This document shows, piece by piece, positions 28,386 through 35,260 of a DNA stretch of 64,000 nt. Numbering within the stretch: position 1 is the first letter of the stretch; the number at the start of each line of letters is the position of its first letter. This DNA is from Thalassospira profundimaris (GTDB lineage: Bacteria > Pseudomonadota > Alphaproteobacteria > Rhodospirillales > Thalassospiraceae). Location: contig NZ_JPWI01000013.1 of the NCBI RefSeq assembly GCF_003326795.1, positions 62,001 to 126,000 of the forward strand. The letters run 5' to 3'. The translations under genes and the position numbers were made by a program. The notes under the pieces are model-generated. The model had not been told where the DNA came from. It ran no database searches and saw only the letters and a program-made list of their open reading frames with translations.

Positions 28386-28700
28386 TGGGGCGTTCTCCCA
28401 TTCCACGAATATGGCAGCGTGCCGGTACCTGATGCGTATGGGCGCGGTGGAGGCGCGTGACGCGGACTACCTGCGTGCTGTAAAGCTCCGGGGCCAACCG
28501 GAACTGCGAAGTAAGTCTGCCTCGCTATGGAATGGGATGTCCCGTTCCGCACGTGGGCAATGATGGTGTGCCTCTTTAGTGTCGGTGGATTTGGACGCCA
28601 CCTGAGACCAAAAAAGCCCTACACCGTCGTTGCTTTAAGTAAGTCCTACAGGGTTCCAGTAAGCAGGACCACCACAGGCACGTGCGACTTTGGGCAAGTC
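28386..28700 (-). ncRNA. Candidate speF-type leader RNA of the ornithine decarboxylase gene
   Basis: About 570 bases upstream of the decarboxylase hold no credible gene. In the transcript, segment B (28537-28528, TCCCATTCCA) is perfectly complementary over 10 bases to segment C (28405-28396, TGGAATGGGA), which overlaps the ribosome-binding site GGGAGAA. An upstream segment A (28548-28541, GGAACGGG) can pair with B instead (7 of 8 pairs, one C-A mismatch, 4-base loop), freeing the site. Further stems lie in 28580-28620. Conserved leaders of the speF family are known in front of such genes in Alphaproteobacteria; I cannot confirm membership by eye. The boundaries are approximate. Confidence 0.6.
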
Positions 28701-28960
28701 GCGATTTACGCCTGTTGCTTTTTCCGCGCAAGTGAAATTTTCACCCTTTTTGTCCTGAAACAATCGCAGGATCGTCGAAGAACACATGCGGCAACGCACA
28801 AAATGGCTCAAAAGGCCGTGTTTTCGGTTTGCAAGAAGATGAGTTCACGCATTTTGGTATGGGGCATTGCAATTTGTGCATATCCGGGACCTGGGTGATG
28901 TTTCATGTCAGGTCTGAAACAGGTGCTCAATGGTATGGAATTGCATGAACCGGGGAAGCG
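28701..28960. other. Intergenic region, promoter of the decarboxylase operon presumed
   Basis: No gene or clear repeat is visible here. It should contain the promoter of the leader RNA and the 3' end of the convergent-side GNAT transcript. Confidence 0.4.
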
Positions 28961-29944
28961 TTACCGGCGCGTTGCGGGGGCTGTTTCACCTGTTTGAGGC
29001 GCACCCGGATCTTGATCCGGGATTTCCGAGATAAAATGCCTGCAATAGCCGTTTTCATAAGACCCCACACTTTTGTGAAGCCGTATCGAGGCGGCGTTTT
29101 TTTCACGGACCATCGACCAAAGGGGTTTTATCCCCATTTTTTGAAACTCATCCAGCGAATAGCCGGTGATCCATTTGGCAAGTCCGGTTCCCCACCATGG
29201 GCGCAAGACGGCAATCCCTGAAAACATCCCGAAACGGGTACATTCAGTACAGGCGGCAATTTGTCCGGTCGCATCGTCACGGGCATAAACCATCCAGGCA
29301 TCGTCAGTTTTGATCAGCTTCGAGATCAGATCGCTTGTGACTGTCGGATGAACATGTTCGGTACTGTAGGCTCGGTTGTAAAAATCGGCCAGTTCGCCAG
29401 CAACCTTGGGGTCGAAATGGTCGCGGTCAAAAGGATAAAGGGTCAAACCCGGCACGGGGATATAAGAATAGGGGGCGCCATCCCAGCAGAAACGAAAGCT
29501 CCGTTCGTGCAGATTCTCGGTAAATCCGCAACGCGCAAGAAACGGAATGATCTCGGCATTTTCGGGCGTGACCAGTGCATATTGATGTGTCAGGCCCCGT
29601 TGTTGAAAAACACGGTCCATCCCGTCTTTAAGGACATCCCCCACGCCCTGATTGCGATAGGGGGCGGCAACCATGTAGACAACGCTTCTGCATCCTTCAG
29701 AAAAATAGGGACGCCAGTGCGCCAGGCCCACACCGATGCACTGATCGTTGTGAGTGGCAAGGACCAGTGCCGCAAGACGGTCGAAGGGATTTTTCAGGAT
29801 GGATTGCCAGAAATCGTAATAATTCGATTCCGGCTTGGTCAAGCCCCATTCCTCAACTGCGCGATAGAGCATGTCTTGCATAGTGGATGGATCATATTCC
29901 GTAACAGATAGCGTTGCTGTCAGCGGGGAAGGACTGGATCGCAT
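28961..29944 (-). CDS. Tandem-domain GNAT acetyltransferase, RiPP-associated (copy 1)
   Basis: 327-residue protein with two GNAT-like halves. The N-terminal half (about 10-150) contains YDFWQSILKNPFDRL, VVYMVAAPYRNQGVGDVLKDG (acetyl-CoA loop) and PFLARCGFTEN. The C-terminal half (about 165-310) contains MVYARDDATGQIAACTEC, FSGIAVLRPWWGTGLAKWI and VREKNAASIRLHKSVG. It is a clear paralogue of the protein at 33172-34101, and each follows a peptide gene with the same leader. It may acetylate the azole-modified peptide; that role is inferred from the duplicated pairing. A terminator-like hairpin separates it from the peptide gene. Confidence 0.82.
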   Translation of the reverse strand: MRSSPSPLTATLSVTEYDPSTMQDMLYRAVEEWGLTKPESNYYDFWQSILKNPFDRLAALVLATHNDQCIGVGLAHWRPYFSEGCRSVVYMVAAPYRNQGVGDVLKDGMDRVFQQRGLTHQYALVTPENAEIIPFLARCGFTENLHERSFRFCWDGAPYSYIPVPGLTLYPFDRDHFDPKVAGELADFYNRAYSTEHVHPTVTSDLISKLIKTDDAWMVYARDDATGQIAACTECTRFGMFSGIAVLRPWWGTGLAKWITGYSLDEFQKMGIKPLWSMVREKNAASIRLHKSVGSYENGYCRHFISEIPDQDPGAPQTGETAPATRR

Positions 29945-29973
29945 CGCGGGTTTCTCGACAGAGCAAAAGACAA

Positions 29974-30006
29974 GAAAAATGCGATTGCCGATATCGGCAA
30001 TCGCGT
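29974..30006 (-). terminator. Attenuator hairpin between peptide gene and GNAT (copy 1)
   Basis: Positions 29981-30004 are a perfect 24-base palindrome with the arm GCGATTGCCGAT. On the minus strand it is followed by ATTTTTCTTG, so it can work as a partial terminator that keeps the peptide transcript in excess over the acetyltransferase. Confidence 0.7.
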
Positions 30007-30047
30007 TGAAATGCAGGGCTTGAGGTTCTTAGCTGCCTTTAAGTGCC

Positions 30048-30422
30048 TCAGACATCACCACTAATGCAGCCGAAGCATTGCTGCATCTGATGCATCGAGA
30101 CACTCAGTTCCTCGTCCGAAGAGATGATGCAAGGTGTGAAACCACCTTGACAGGGACGAGGGTAGCCGGACATGCCGAGCTCTTCGTCATTACGGGTCAG
30201 GCTTTTTGCAGGGGGGGACATTTCAGCGTCGCCCGTAATACCATAACCGCAAAATGGTCCCCCCGGACGCGGGCCGGGAAAAATGCCGAGATCCTCATCC
30301 GAACGGTCGAAGGAAAAACTGTTCTGTGGCTGCGAGGTCGAAAGCGGACGACCCTGGTCACTGGCAAGACGGTAAAATGCTGGCGACGGAACGGATCCGG
30401 CGGTCAGGTTTTCGTTTGTCAT
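30048..30422 (-). CDS. Candidate azole-RiPP (TOMM) precursor peptide, three-unit
   Basis: 124-residue acidic peptide beginning MTNENLTAGSVPSPAFYRL, which shares 14 of the first 19 residues with the repeat peptide at 34276-35016. After the leader, three spacer-core units can be read. Each opens with an acidic motif (SDEDLG, NDEELG, SDEELS) and continues into a Gly/Pro/Cys-rich stretch: FPGPRPGGPFCGYG, SGYPRPCQGGFTPC and HQMQQCFGCISG. Cys, Ser and Thr in these could become azol(in)es. ATG 30422 is behind CAGGAGTATCAGGGAT, nearly the same 5' context as the other peptide gene. A longer reading to 30482 would add 20 unrelated residues. It is followed by a GNAT gene. Confidence 0.8.
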   Translation of the reverse strand: MTNENLTAGSVPSPAFYRLASDQGRPLSTSQPQNSFSFDRSDEDLGIFPGPRPGGPFCGYGITGDAEMSPPAKSLTRNDEELGMSGYPRPCQGGFTPCIISSDEELSVSMHQMQQCFGCISGDV

Positions 30423-30763
30423 ATCCCTGATACTCCTGATGGCGAGGTTGATGATCTGTGGAGGCGCAAGTCCAACTATCAACCAACATCAATTACGGAA
30501 GTGACATTGGTTCAAAATTGACCATTCGTACCGGAAAGTCCTGATTTTTCTATTTTTTCCGGGTCTTGTTCTTGCAAAACTTTACAATAGTAATTCACGG
30601 TGCGCAACTGCAGGTTCATTCAATTGAAGCCCCATAAACGGCATCGTTAATGCTTGCCGGGTGGGGAAAGGGAGAACAGTCAAAAAATGATCGTGCCTGA
30701 GGGGTTTGTTGGCGCTAAACATCGCGCAGGGTCTGGACTTCTATCAGAACAGGATGTTGCAAA
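30423..30763. promoter_or_regulatory. Divergent region between peptide gene and anion permease
   Basis: 341 bases without a gene. It is AT-rich at 30510-30600, where the promoter of the peptide gene is expected. I find no sequence clearly shared with the other peptide promoter beyond the 20 bases around the start codon. Confidence 0.35.
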
Positions 30764-31990
30764 TTGGACTGGTTGATTGTTGCTGTCTTTGCGGGGGTCT
30801 ATTTCGGCATGGCGCTGGGGCGCTGGCCGGGGCTTGCGATCAATCGCACCGGAATTGCCGTGATCGGGGCGCTGATCCTGTTGCTGGCTGGCGCTGTCAA
30901 CGGGGGTCAGGCACTGGCATCAATTGATTTTGCGACCCTGTCGGTTTTGCTGACCCTGATGGTGCTGTCATCTCAATATGCAGCCAGCGGCTTTTTTGAC
31001 TGGATCGGCAATCGCATTACCCATCTTGATCTGACACCGCGCGGATTGCTTGCCGGGGTGATCATGATTTGCGGTGGCTTGTCGGCGGTCATGACCAATG
31101 ATGTGGTGGTCTGGGCGGTAACGCCGATCCTGATCTCAGGGGTGATCGCGCGCGGCCTTGATCCAAAACCCTTTGTCATAGCGGTGGCCTGTGCGGCCAA
31201 TGCCGGATCGGCCGCGACCCTGATCGGCAATCCGCAAAACCTGATGATTGCCGAATTTGGGCAGCTTGATTTCATCGAATTCCTGATGGTTTGCAGTGTT
31301 CCGGCCCTGATCGGGTTGCTGACTGTTTATGCCGTGCTGGTCTATGGCCCGATGACGCGTGGCGCGTTACAGCAGGTCGAAAGGATCGCAGCCGGTTCGG
31401 ACGCAACGGCCGTGTTGCCTGATCGTCCGATGCTGATCAAGGCGGTGGCGGCAACCATTGCCGTGATCCTGATCTTTATCCTTGTCGATGAACGTGCGCT
31501 TTGGTGCCTGCTGATTGTTGCCATGCTGTTGCTTAGCCGCAGGCTTGGCACGGATCAGGTCCTGGGGCGGGTCGACTGGCATTTGCTGGCACTGTTTTGC
31601 GGGTTGTTCATTGTCACCGGCGCAATGTCGGGCGATGACGTGATTGCAGGGTTCTTTCGTGACATCCTGATCACGCTTCATATTGATCAGCCCGCGGTTC
31701 TTGTCGGTCTGTCACTTGCCGGATCAAACACCATTGGCAATGTGCCGCTGGTGATGATGTTGCTATCCCTTGGCCCGGACTGGTCGCAAAGCATGTTGCA
31801 TGGCCTGGCTGTTTTCAGCACATTGTCGGGTAATTTTCTGATTGTCGGCTCGGTCGCCAATATCATTGCCGTTGAACAGGCCGCAAAGGCCGGAACGGTG
31901 ATTTCATTTACAGACTATGCGCGCCTTGGCGTGCCGATCACGTTGATCAGTCTTGTAATGGCGCTGGGCTGGATGACACTGATTTCGTAG
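30764..31990 (+). CDS. ArsB/SLC13-like anion permease
   Basis: Inner-membrane permease of 408 residues with about 11 hydrophobic segments, of the ArsB/NhaD/DASS ion-transporter superfamily. Recognizable parts are GGLSAVMTNDVVVWAVTPIL (first hairpin with Thr-Asn-Asp), AANAGSAATLIGNPQNLMIA, and the repeat-related LAGSNTIGNVPLVMM and SGNFLIVGSVANIIAVEQA in the C-terminal half. It may carry a carboxylate, sulfate-like anion or arsenite; it does not look like a peptide exporter. The start appears to be TTG 30764 behind AGGA; no in-frame ATG lies closer. It is the first of three same-strand genes set between the two peptide/GNAT pairs. Confidence 0.8.
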   Translation: MDWLIVAVFAGVYFGMALGRWPGLAINRTGIAVIGALILLLAGAVNGGQALASIDFATLSVLLTLMVLSSQYAASGFFDWIGNRITHLDLTPRGLLAGVIMICGGLSAVMTNDVVVWAVTPILISGVIARGLDPKPFVIAVACAANAGSAATLIGNPQNLMIAEFGQLDFIEFLMVCSVPALIGLLTVYAVLVYGPMTRGALQQVERIAAGSDATAVLPDRPMLIKAVAATIAVILIFILVDERALWCLLIVAMLLLSRRLGTDQVLGRVDWHLLALFCGLFIVTGAMSGDDVIAGFFRDILITLHIDQPAVLVGLSLAGSNTIGNVPLVMMLLSLGPDWSQSMLHGLAVFSTLSGNFLIVGSVANIIAVEQAAKAGTVISFTDYARLGVPITLISLVMALGWMTLIS

Positions 31991-31998
31991 GATCCAAG

Positions 31999-32412
31999 AT
32001 GACCAAGATTAAGATCACCGCAGGCCCGTTCACCTTTGACGGCGTGCTTGAAACCGAAAAAGCCCCGCAGACCTGCAAGGCGTTTCTTGACCGCATGCCG
32101 TTTGAAAGCAAGGCCGTCCATGTCCGCTGGAGCGGCGAGGGTGTCTGGATGCCGCTGGGCGATTATCAGTTCGGTGTTGGTTATGAAAACCACACCAGCT
32201 TCCCGGCACCGGGCCAGATCATCCTTTATCCCGGCGGGATCAGCGAAACCGAAATCCTGCTTGCCTATGGCGGCGTTCATTTCGCCTCCAAGGTCGGCCA
32301 GCTTGCCGGGAACCATTTCATCACGGTGACCAGCAATCTCGATGACCTTGAAAAACTTGGTAAAATGACGCTGTGGGAAGGTGCCCAGCCGATCCGGTTC
32401 GAGGTTGCATGA
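31999..32412 (+). CDS. DUF3830 cyclophilin-like protein
   Basis: 137-residue protein of the cyclophilin-like fold group (DUF3830/DUF369-like). Hallmarks are TFDGVLETEKAPQTCKAFLDRMPFES split across the N-terminal strand and helix, HVRWSGEGVWMPLGD, and QIILYPGGISETEILLAYGG near the centre. Catalytic prolyl isomerase residues are not evident; members are usually of unknown function and some sit in catabolic operons. It starts 8 bases after the permease stop, so it is probably co-transcribed with it. Confidence 0.82.
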   Translation: MTKIKITAGPFTFDGVLETEKAPQTCKAFLDRMPFESKAVHVRWSGEGVWMPLGDYQFGVGYENHTSFPAPGQIILYPGGISETEILLAYGGVHFASKVGQLAGNHFITVTSNLDDLEKLGKMTLWEGAQPIRFEVA

Positions 32413-32496
32413 TCGCATTGTGAACGGGCACACTCGTCTTGAGGCCCGGATTGCCCTAGAAGGCTTGCAATCTTTATTAAACGGGCGAGTGATGCC

Positions 32497-33090
32497 GTGT
32501 TCGAGACAATCAATCTGTGGATTCAGGACCACCAACAGCTGGTCTACACCCTGATCTTTACCTATTGCGTCAGCAAGGCCAGCATCCTGCCGGTGTTTGT
32601 CGGCATCTTTGTGGTATCCGAAAGCCTGTTGCCGGGGCCGTCTATTGTCGCGATGCTGTCCGGGGCCTTTGTCGGCGATATGATACGGTTCTGGCTGGGG
32701 CGCAAATATGGTGACGTGATTATGCGCAAGCTCCCGGATGGTCTGTCAAAGTGGTTGGGCAAAACCATGCGTTTGTTTGAGCATTATGGCGTCGCCTATA
32801 TCCTTTTGTGCCGCTATCCCAATACCATCCGCTCGATCAGTGTGTTTCCGGTCGGCATGAGTTCGATGTCATTCATGCGCTTCCTGCCGCTTTGCATCGC
32901 ATCAATCCTGCTTTGGGTAGGGATTTACTTTGCACTTGGTTATGTGCTGGGAGAGGGGATGTCGGAACTGCTTGAACGCAACCTCACACTGCTCAGTCCG
33001 ATCTTGCTGATTGTGTTCCTTGGGCTTGGCTGGTTCGGGCTTAAACGCATCGACAAGCTCGAACAGCAGGCCGAACGCGCCATCAAGTAA
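32497..33090 (+). CDS. DedA-family (SNARE-associated) membrane protein
   Basis: 197-residue integral membrane protein of the DedA/VTT family, linked to lipid scrambling, membrane energetics and resistance to cationic peptides. The re-entrant hairpin regions are visible as LLPGPSIVAMLSGAFVGDMIRFWLG and the Arg-containing LLCRYPNTIRSISVFPVGMSSM. The start is probably GTG 32497, as no in-frame ATG fits the N-terminus. It closes the three-gene unit between the two RiPP halves. A resistance role against the local peptide product is conceivable but unsupported. Confidence 0.82.
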   Translation: MFETINLWIQDHQQLVYTLIFTYCVSKASILPVFVGIFVVSESLLPGPSIVAMLSGAFVGDMIRFWLGRKYGDVIMRKLPDGLSKWLGKTMRLFEHYGVAYILLCRYPNTIRSISVFPVGMSSMSFMRFLPLCIASILLWVGIYFALGYVLGEGMSELLERNLTLLSPILLIVFLGLGWFGLKRIDKLEQQAERAIK

Positions 33091-33096
33091 TCAAAT

Positions 33097-33127
33097 AGAA
33101 ACGGCAGCCACACGGGCTGCCGTTTCT
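33097..33127. terminator. Terminator hairpin after the DedA gene
   Basis: AGAAACGGCAGCC / GGCTGCCGTTTCT, 13 pairs with a 5-base loop, lies between the DedA gene and the convergent GNAT gene and serves both. Confidence 0.85.
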
Positions 33128-33171
33128 GTATTCAGGCTTTGTGCTGTTGCAGGGAATGTGGGGTCCGCTGA

Positions 33172-34101
33172 TCAGGCCTGCTCGATCTGCGAAAAAAAGT
33201 ATCGGTAAATTCCGTCGCCATCGCGTTTCCAGCCCATCCGTTCGTGCAACCGGATTGATGCGGCATTGCGGGTGCGTACAAGGCTCCAGAGCTTGTCGAT
33301 CCCGTTTGCCCTGAAATGATCCATGCAATGGGCGGCGAGCCATTCGGCAACACCTTTGCCCCAATAGGGACGAATGACAGAAATCGCAGAGAACATTCCA
33401 TCTACGCCGCATTCGGCATAGGCAACGATTGCCCCGGTTGCCTGTTCGCGGGCAAAGGCAAACCACGTGCCGCCATGGGTGGCCAGTTTGCGAATGTCCT
33501 TGCCTTCAAGGTCAGCACAGGCCGGTTCATTGGCAAAGGTGCGGTTAAACAGGGTGGCCAGTTCGGCCTCGATCACCGGATCGGGATGATCGCGGTCGTA
33601 ATGATGGATGCTGAGCCCTGCGACGGCGGGCTTAGCATAATCACCGCCATCCCAGATCATGCGCATTGAATCATATTCTGCCTGATGGGCAAAACCGACT
33701 TTTTCATAAAGGGTACTATATTCGGCAAGTTCCGGGGGGGCAAAGGCGACTTGCGTGGTCCATCCCCGTTGGCGAAACAGTATATCGAGATGCTGCTTCA
33801 AGGCCCGCGCAACTGTTTCCCTAGGCTGGTTGCGATCAATGAAATAGGAAACCGAGCGCGAATTTTTATCAATGGTCGGCCGCCAGTTGATCTGTGCCAG
33901 TCCTATGATCGAAGTTCCATCAAAGGCCATAACCAATCCATCAAGGACCGTTCGATGGTCTTTCAGGATTGGTTGCCAGTAATCATAGAAGGGAGAGCTT
34001 TGCTCAAGCACTCCCCAACCGGTCAGCAACGCGCGAAACGGTTCTTCCATCGTGGCGGGATCATATTGTGCGACATGCAAGGCCAAATCGGTGTCAGACA
34101 T
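33172..34101 (-). CDS. Tandem-domain GNAT acetyltransferase, RiPP-associated (copy 2)
   Basis: 309-residue paralogue of the protein at 28961-29944. Shared landmarks are YDYWQPILKDHRTV, FRQRGWTTQVAFAPPELAEY, MIWDGGDYAKPAV, FSAISVIRPYWGKGVAEWL and VRTRNAASIRLHERMG. The C-terminal half keeps the acetyl-CoA pyrophosphate loop PYWGKGVA; the N-terminal half lacks a clear one (NQPRETVA), so it may be structural. It lies downstream of the multi-core peptide, separated by a long stem-loop. Its RBS is weak, consistent with lower expression than the peptide. Confidence 0.82.
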   Translation of the reverse strand: MSDTDLALHVAQYDPATMEEPFRALLTGWGVLEQSSPFYDYWQPILKDHRTVLDGLVMAFDGTSIIGLAQINWRPTIDKNSRSVSYFIDRNQPRETVARALKQHLDILFRQRGWTTQVAFAPPELAEYSTLYEKVGFAHQAEYDSMRMIWDGGDYAKPAVAGLSIHHYDRDHPDPVIEAELATLFNRTFANEPACADLEGKDIRKLATHGGTWFAFAREQATGAIVAYAECGVDGMFSAISVIRPYWGKGVAEWLAAHCMDHFRANGIDKLWSLVRTRNAASIRLHERMGWKRDGDGIYRYFFSQIEQA

Positions 34102-34158
34102 GATATCTCGGCACGCTTTCGATCAGGGCCTGTTTGCAAACAACGGCACGCCAGAGTC

Positions 34159-34202
34159 TCCGTTCAGGCCAAATGTTGATTATGTGGACTGGCCTGAACG
34201 GA
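34159..34202 (-). terminator. Stem-loop between multi-core peptide gene and GNAT (copy 2)
   Basis: TCCGTTCAGGCCA / TGGCCTGAACGGA, a perfect 13-pair stem with an 18-base loop. It occupies the same relative place as the attenuator at 29974-30006. There is no T-run, so termination is uncertain. Confidence 0.55.
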
Positions 34203-34275
34203 ATCCTCTTACGTCGCTTCCCCGTCTTCAGGGATGTTCGCACGACGGCAGGTCCGGGCATCTATGTAAGGGAAA

Positions 34276-35016
34276 TTACCATACACCGCATGCCGAGTAG
34301 CAGGGTTTCGGGCCGCCGGGAATCGGTGCACTAAGCGTCAGGTCATTGTCAGAGAATTCAGACTTGTCGGCGACCGGTGCACGACACCCCAGACCGCATG
34401 AGCAGCTTTGGGTGTGAAAGCCGGGAGGCGGTGCGCTCAGATCAAGGTCGTCAAATTGAACAGACAGTTCATCTTTACCGCGCCTGACGCAAAAACTTGG
34501 TGGCTGCGGAAGGGCGGCGTTGAGATTGGCATCGCTGACATCATCACTTTCTGGCCGCAGGGTGGTAATACACTGGCACGGAGCGGGTGGGTGACTTAAA
34601 GCCAGATTGCTGTCGCTGAGCTCAGCATTTTCTGGCAGCAAGGTGCAAATACACTGGCACGGAGCGGGTGGGTGACTTAAAGCCAGATTGCTGTCGCTGA
34701 GCTCAGCATTTTCTGGCAGCAAGGTGCAAATACACTGGCACGGAGCGGGTGGGTGACTTAAAGCCAGATTGCTGTCGCTGAGCTCAGCATTTTCTGGCAG
34801 CAAGGTGCAAATACACTGGCACGGAGCGGGCGGGTGATTTAAAGCCAGATTGCTGTCGGTGACATCATCACTTTCTGGCCGCAGGATGGTAATACTCTGC
34901 CCCGGAGCGGGCGGACGACTGAAAGCCAGATTGTTGTCGCTGATGTGATCATCGTCAAACAGACGAAGGAAAGCTGGTGTCGGCAATGACCCTGCAGCGA
35001 GATTTTCCTGTGTCAT
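34276..35016 (-). CDS. Multi-core azole-RiPP (TOMM) precursor with tandem repeats
   Basis: 246-residue peptide. The leader MTQENLAAGSLPTPAFLRL is nearly the same as in the peptide at 30048. Then come five full 27-residue units, each starting with an SD-x-N-L motif and carrying PPAPCQCICTLLPENA or a variant. Unit 1 is Cys-free (PPAPGQSITIL), units 2-4 have three Cys, and unit 5 ends CQCITT. The C-terminal part has three more divergent units (PSFCVRR, HTQSCSCGLGCR, KPCYSACGVW). There are 17 Cys in all. Alternating Cys-x-Cys-x-Cys-Thr suits azole formation by the divergent YcaO/SagB genes. The RBS AGGAG is strong. No homologue is known to me. Confidence 0.85.
   Translation of the reverse strand: MTQENLAAGSLPTPAFLRLFDDDHISDNNLAFSRPPAPGQSITILRPESDDVTDSNLALNHPPAPCQCICTLLPENAELSDSNLALSHPPAPCQCICTLLPENAELSDSNLALSHPPAPCQCICTLLPENAELSDSNLALSHPPAPCQCITTLRPESDDVSDANLNAALPQPPSFCVRRGKDELSVQFDDLDLSAPPPGFHTQSCSCGLGCRAPVADKSEFSDNDLTLSAPIPGGPKPCYSACGVW
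34520..34924. repeat. Tandem 81-bp repeat array encoding RiPP cores
   Basis: Five head-to-tail 81-base units begin at 34520, 34601, 34682, 34763 and 34844. The units at 34601 and 34682 are identical and the one at 34763 differs at two bases; the outer two are diverged. The repeats are in frame (27 codons) inside the precursor gene. Near identity at silent positions points to recent duplication or gene conversion. Confidence 0.95.
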
Positions 35017-35260
35017 ATCCAGAAACTCCTGAAACCGGTTGCCCGACGAACTGCTTGGGCACCCTTATTTATTCTTGGTGTCACAAACGTTTGGCGCGAA
35101 AAATACGCTAACATATGTCTAATATACTGTGCAACGCAGATTGCGCGATTTTTCCGATTGTGCATTGATATTTAGTTGTTTTTGCTCTTGCGTAAAAGAT
35201 GCAAGGCAGGGCAACCTGATCTGAGATCTGGACGGTTATAACAACACTTGCGGGGGAAGA
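35017..35260. promoter_or_regulatory. Divergent promoter region of precursor and YcaO genes
   Basis: 244 bases, AT-rich at 35060-35200. It must hold the promoters for the repeat peptide (minus) and the YcaO-SagB operon (plus). I see no recognizable operator. Confidence 0.45.

Noticed and set aside
28217-28552. 111-codon minus-strand reading across the decarboxylase leader
   Set aside because: It starts with GTG, runs out of frame into the decarboxylase gene and has no family features. The region is better explained as structured leader RNA.
30423-30482. 20-residue N-terminal extension of the short precursor
   Set aside because: The shared leader begins at the ATG at 30422 with a conserved RBS, and the extension has no counterpart in the other precursor.
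34520-34924. Possible CRISPR array
   Set aside because: The repeats are 81 bases with no unique spacers, keep a 27-codon frame and lie within a coding gene with a good RBS.
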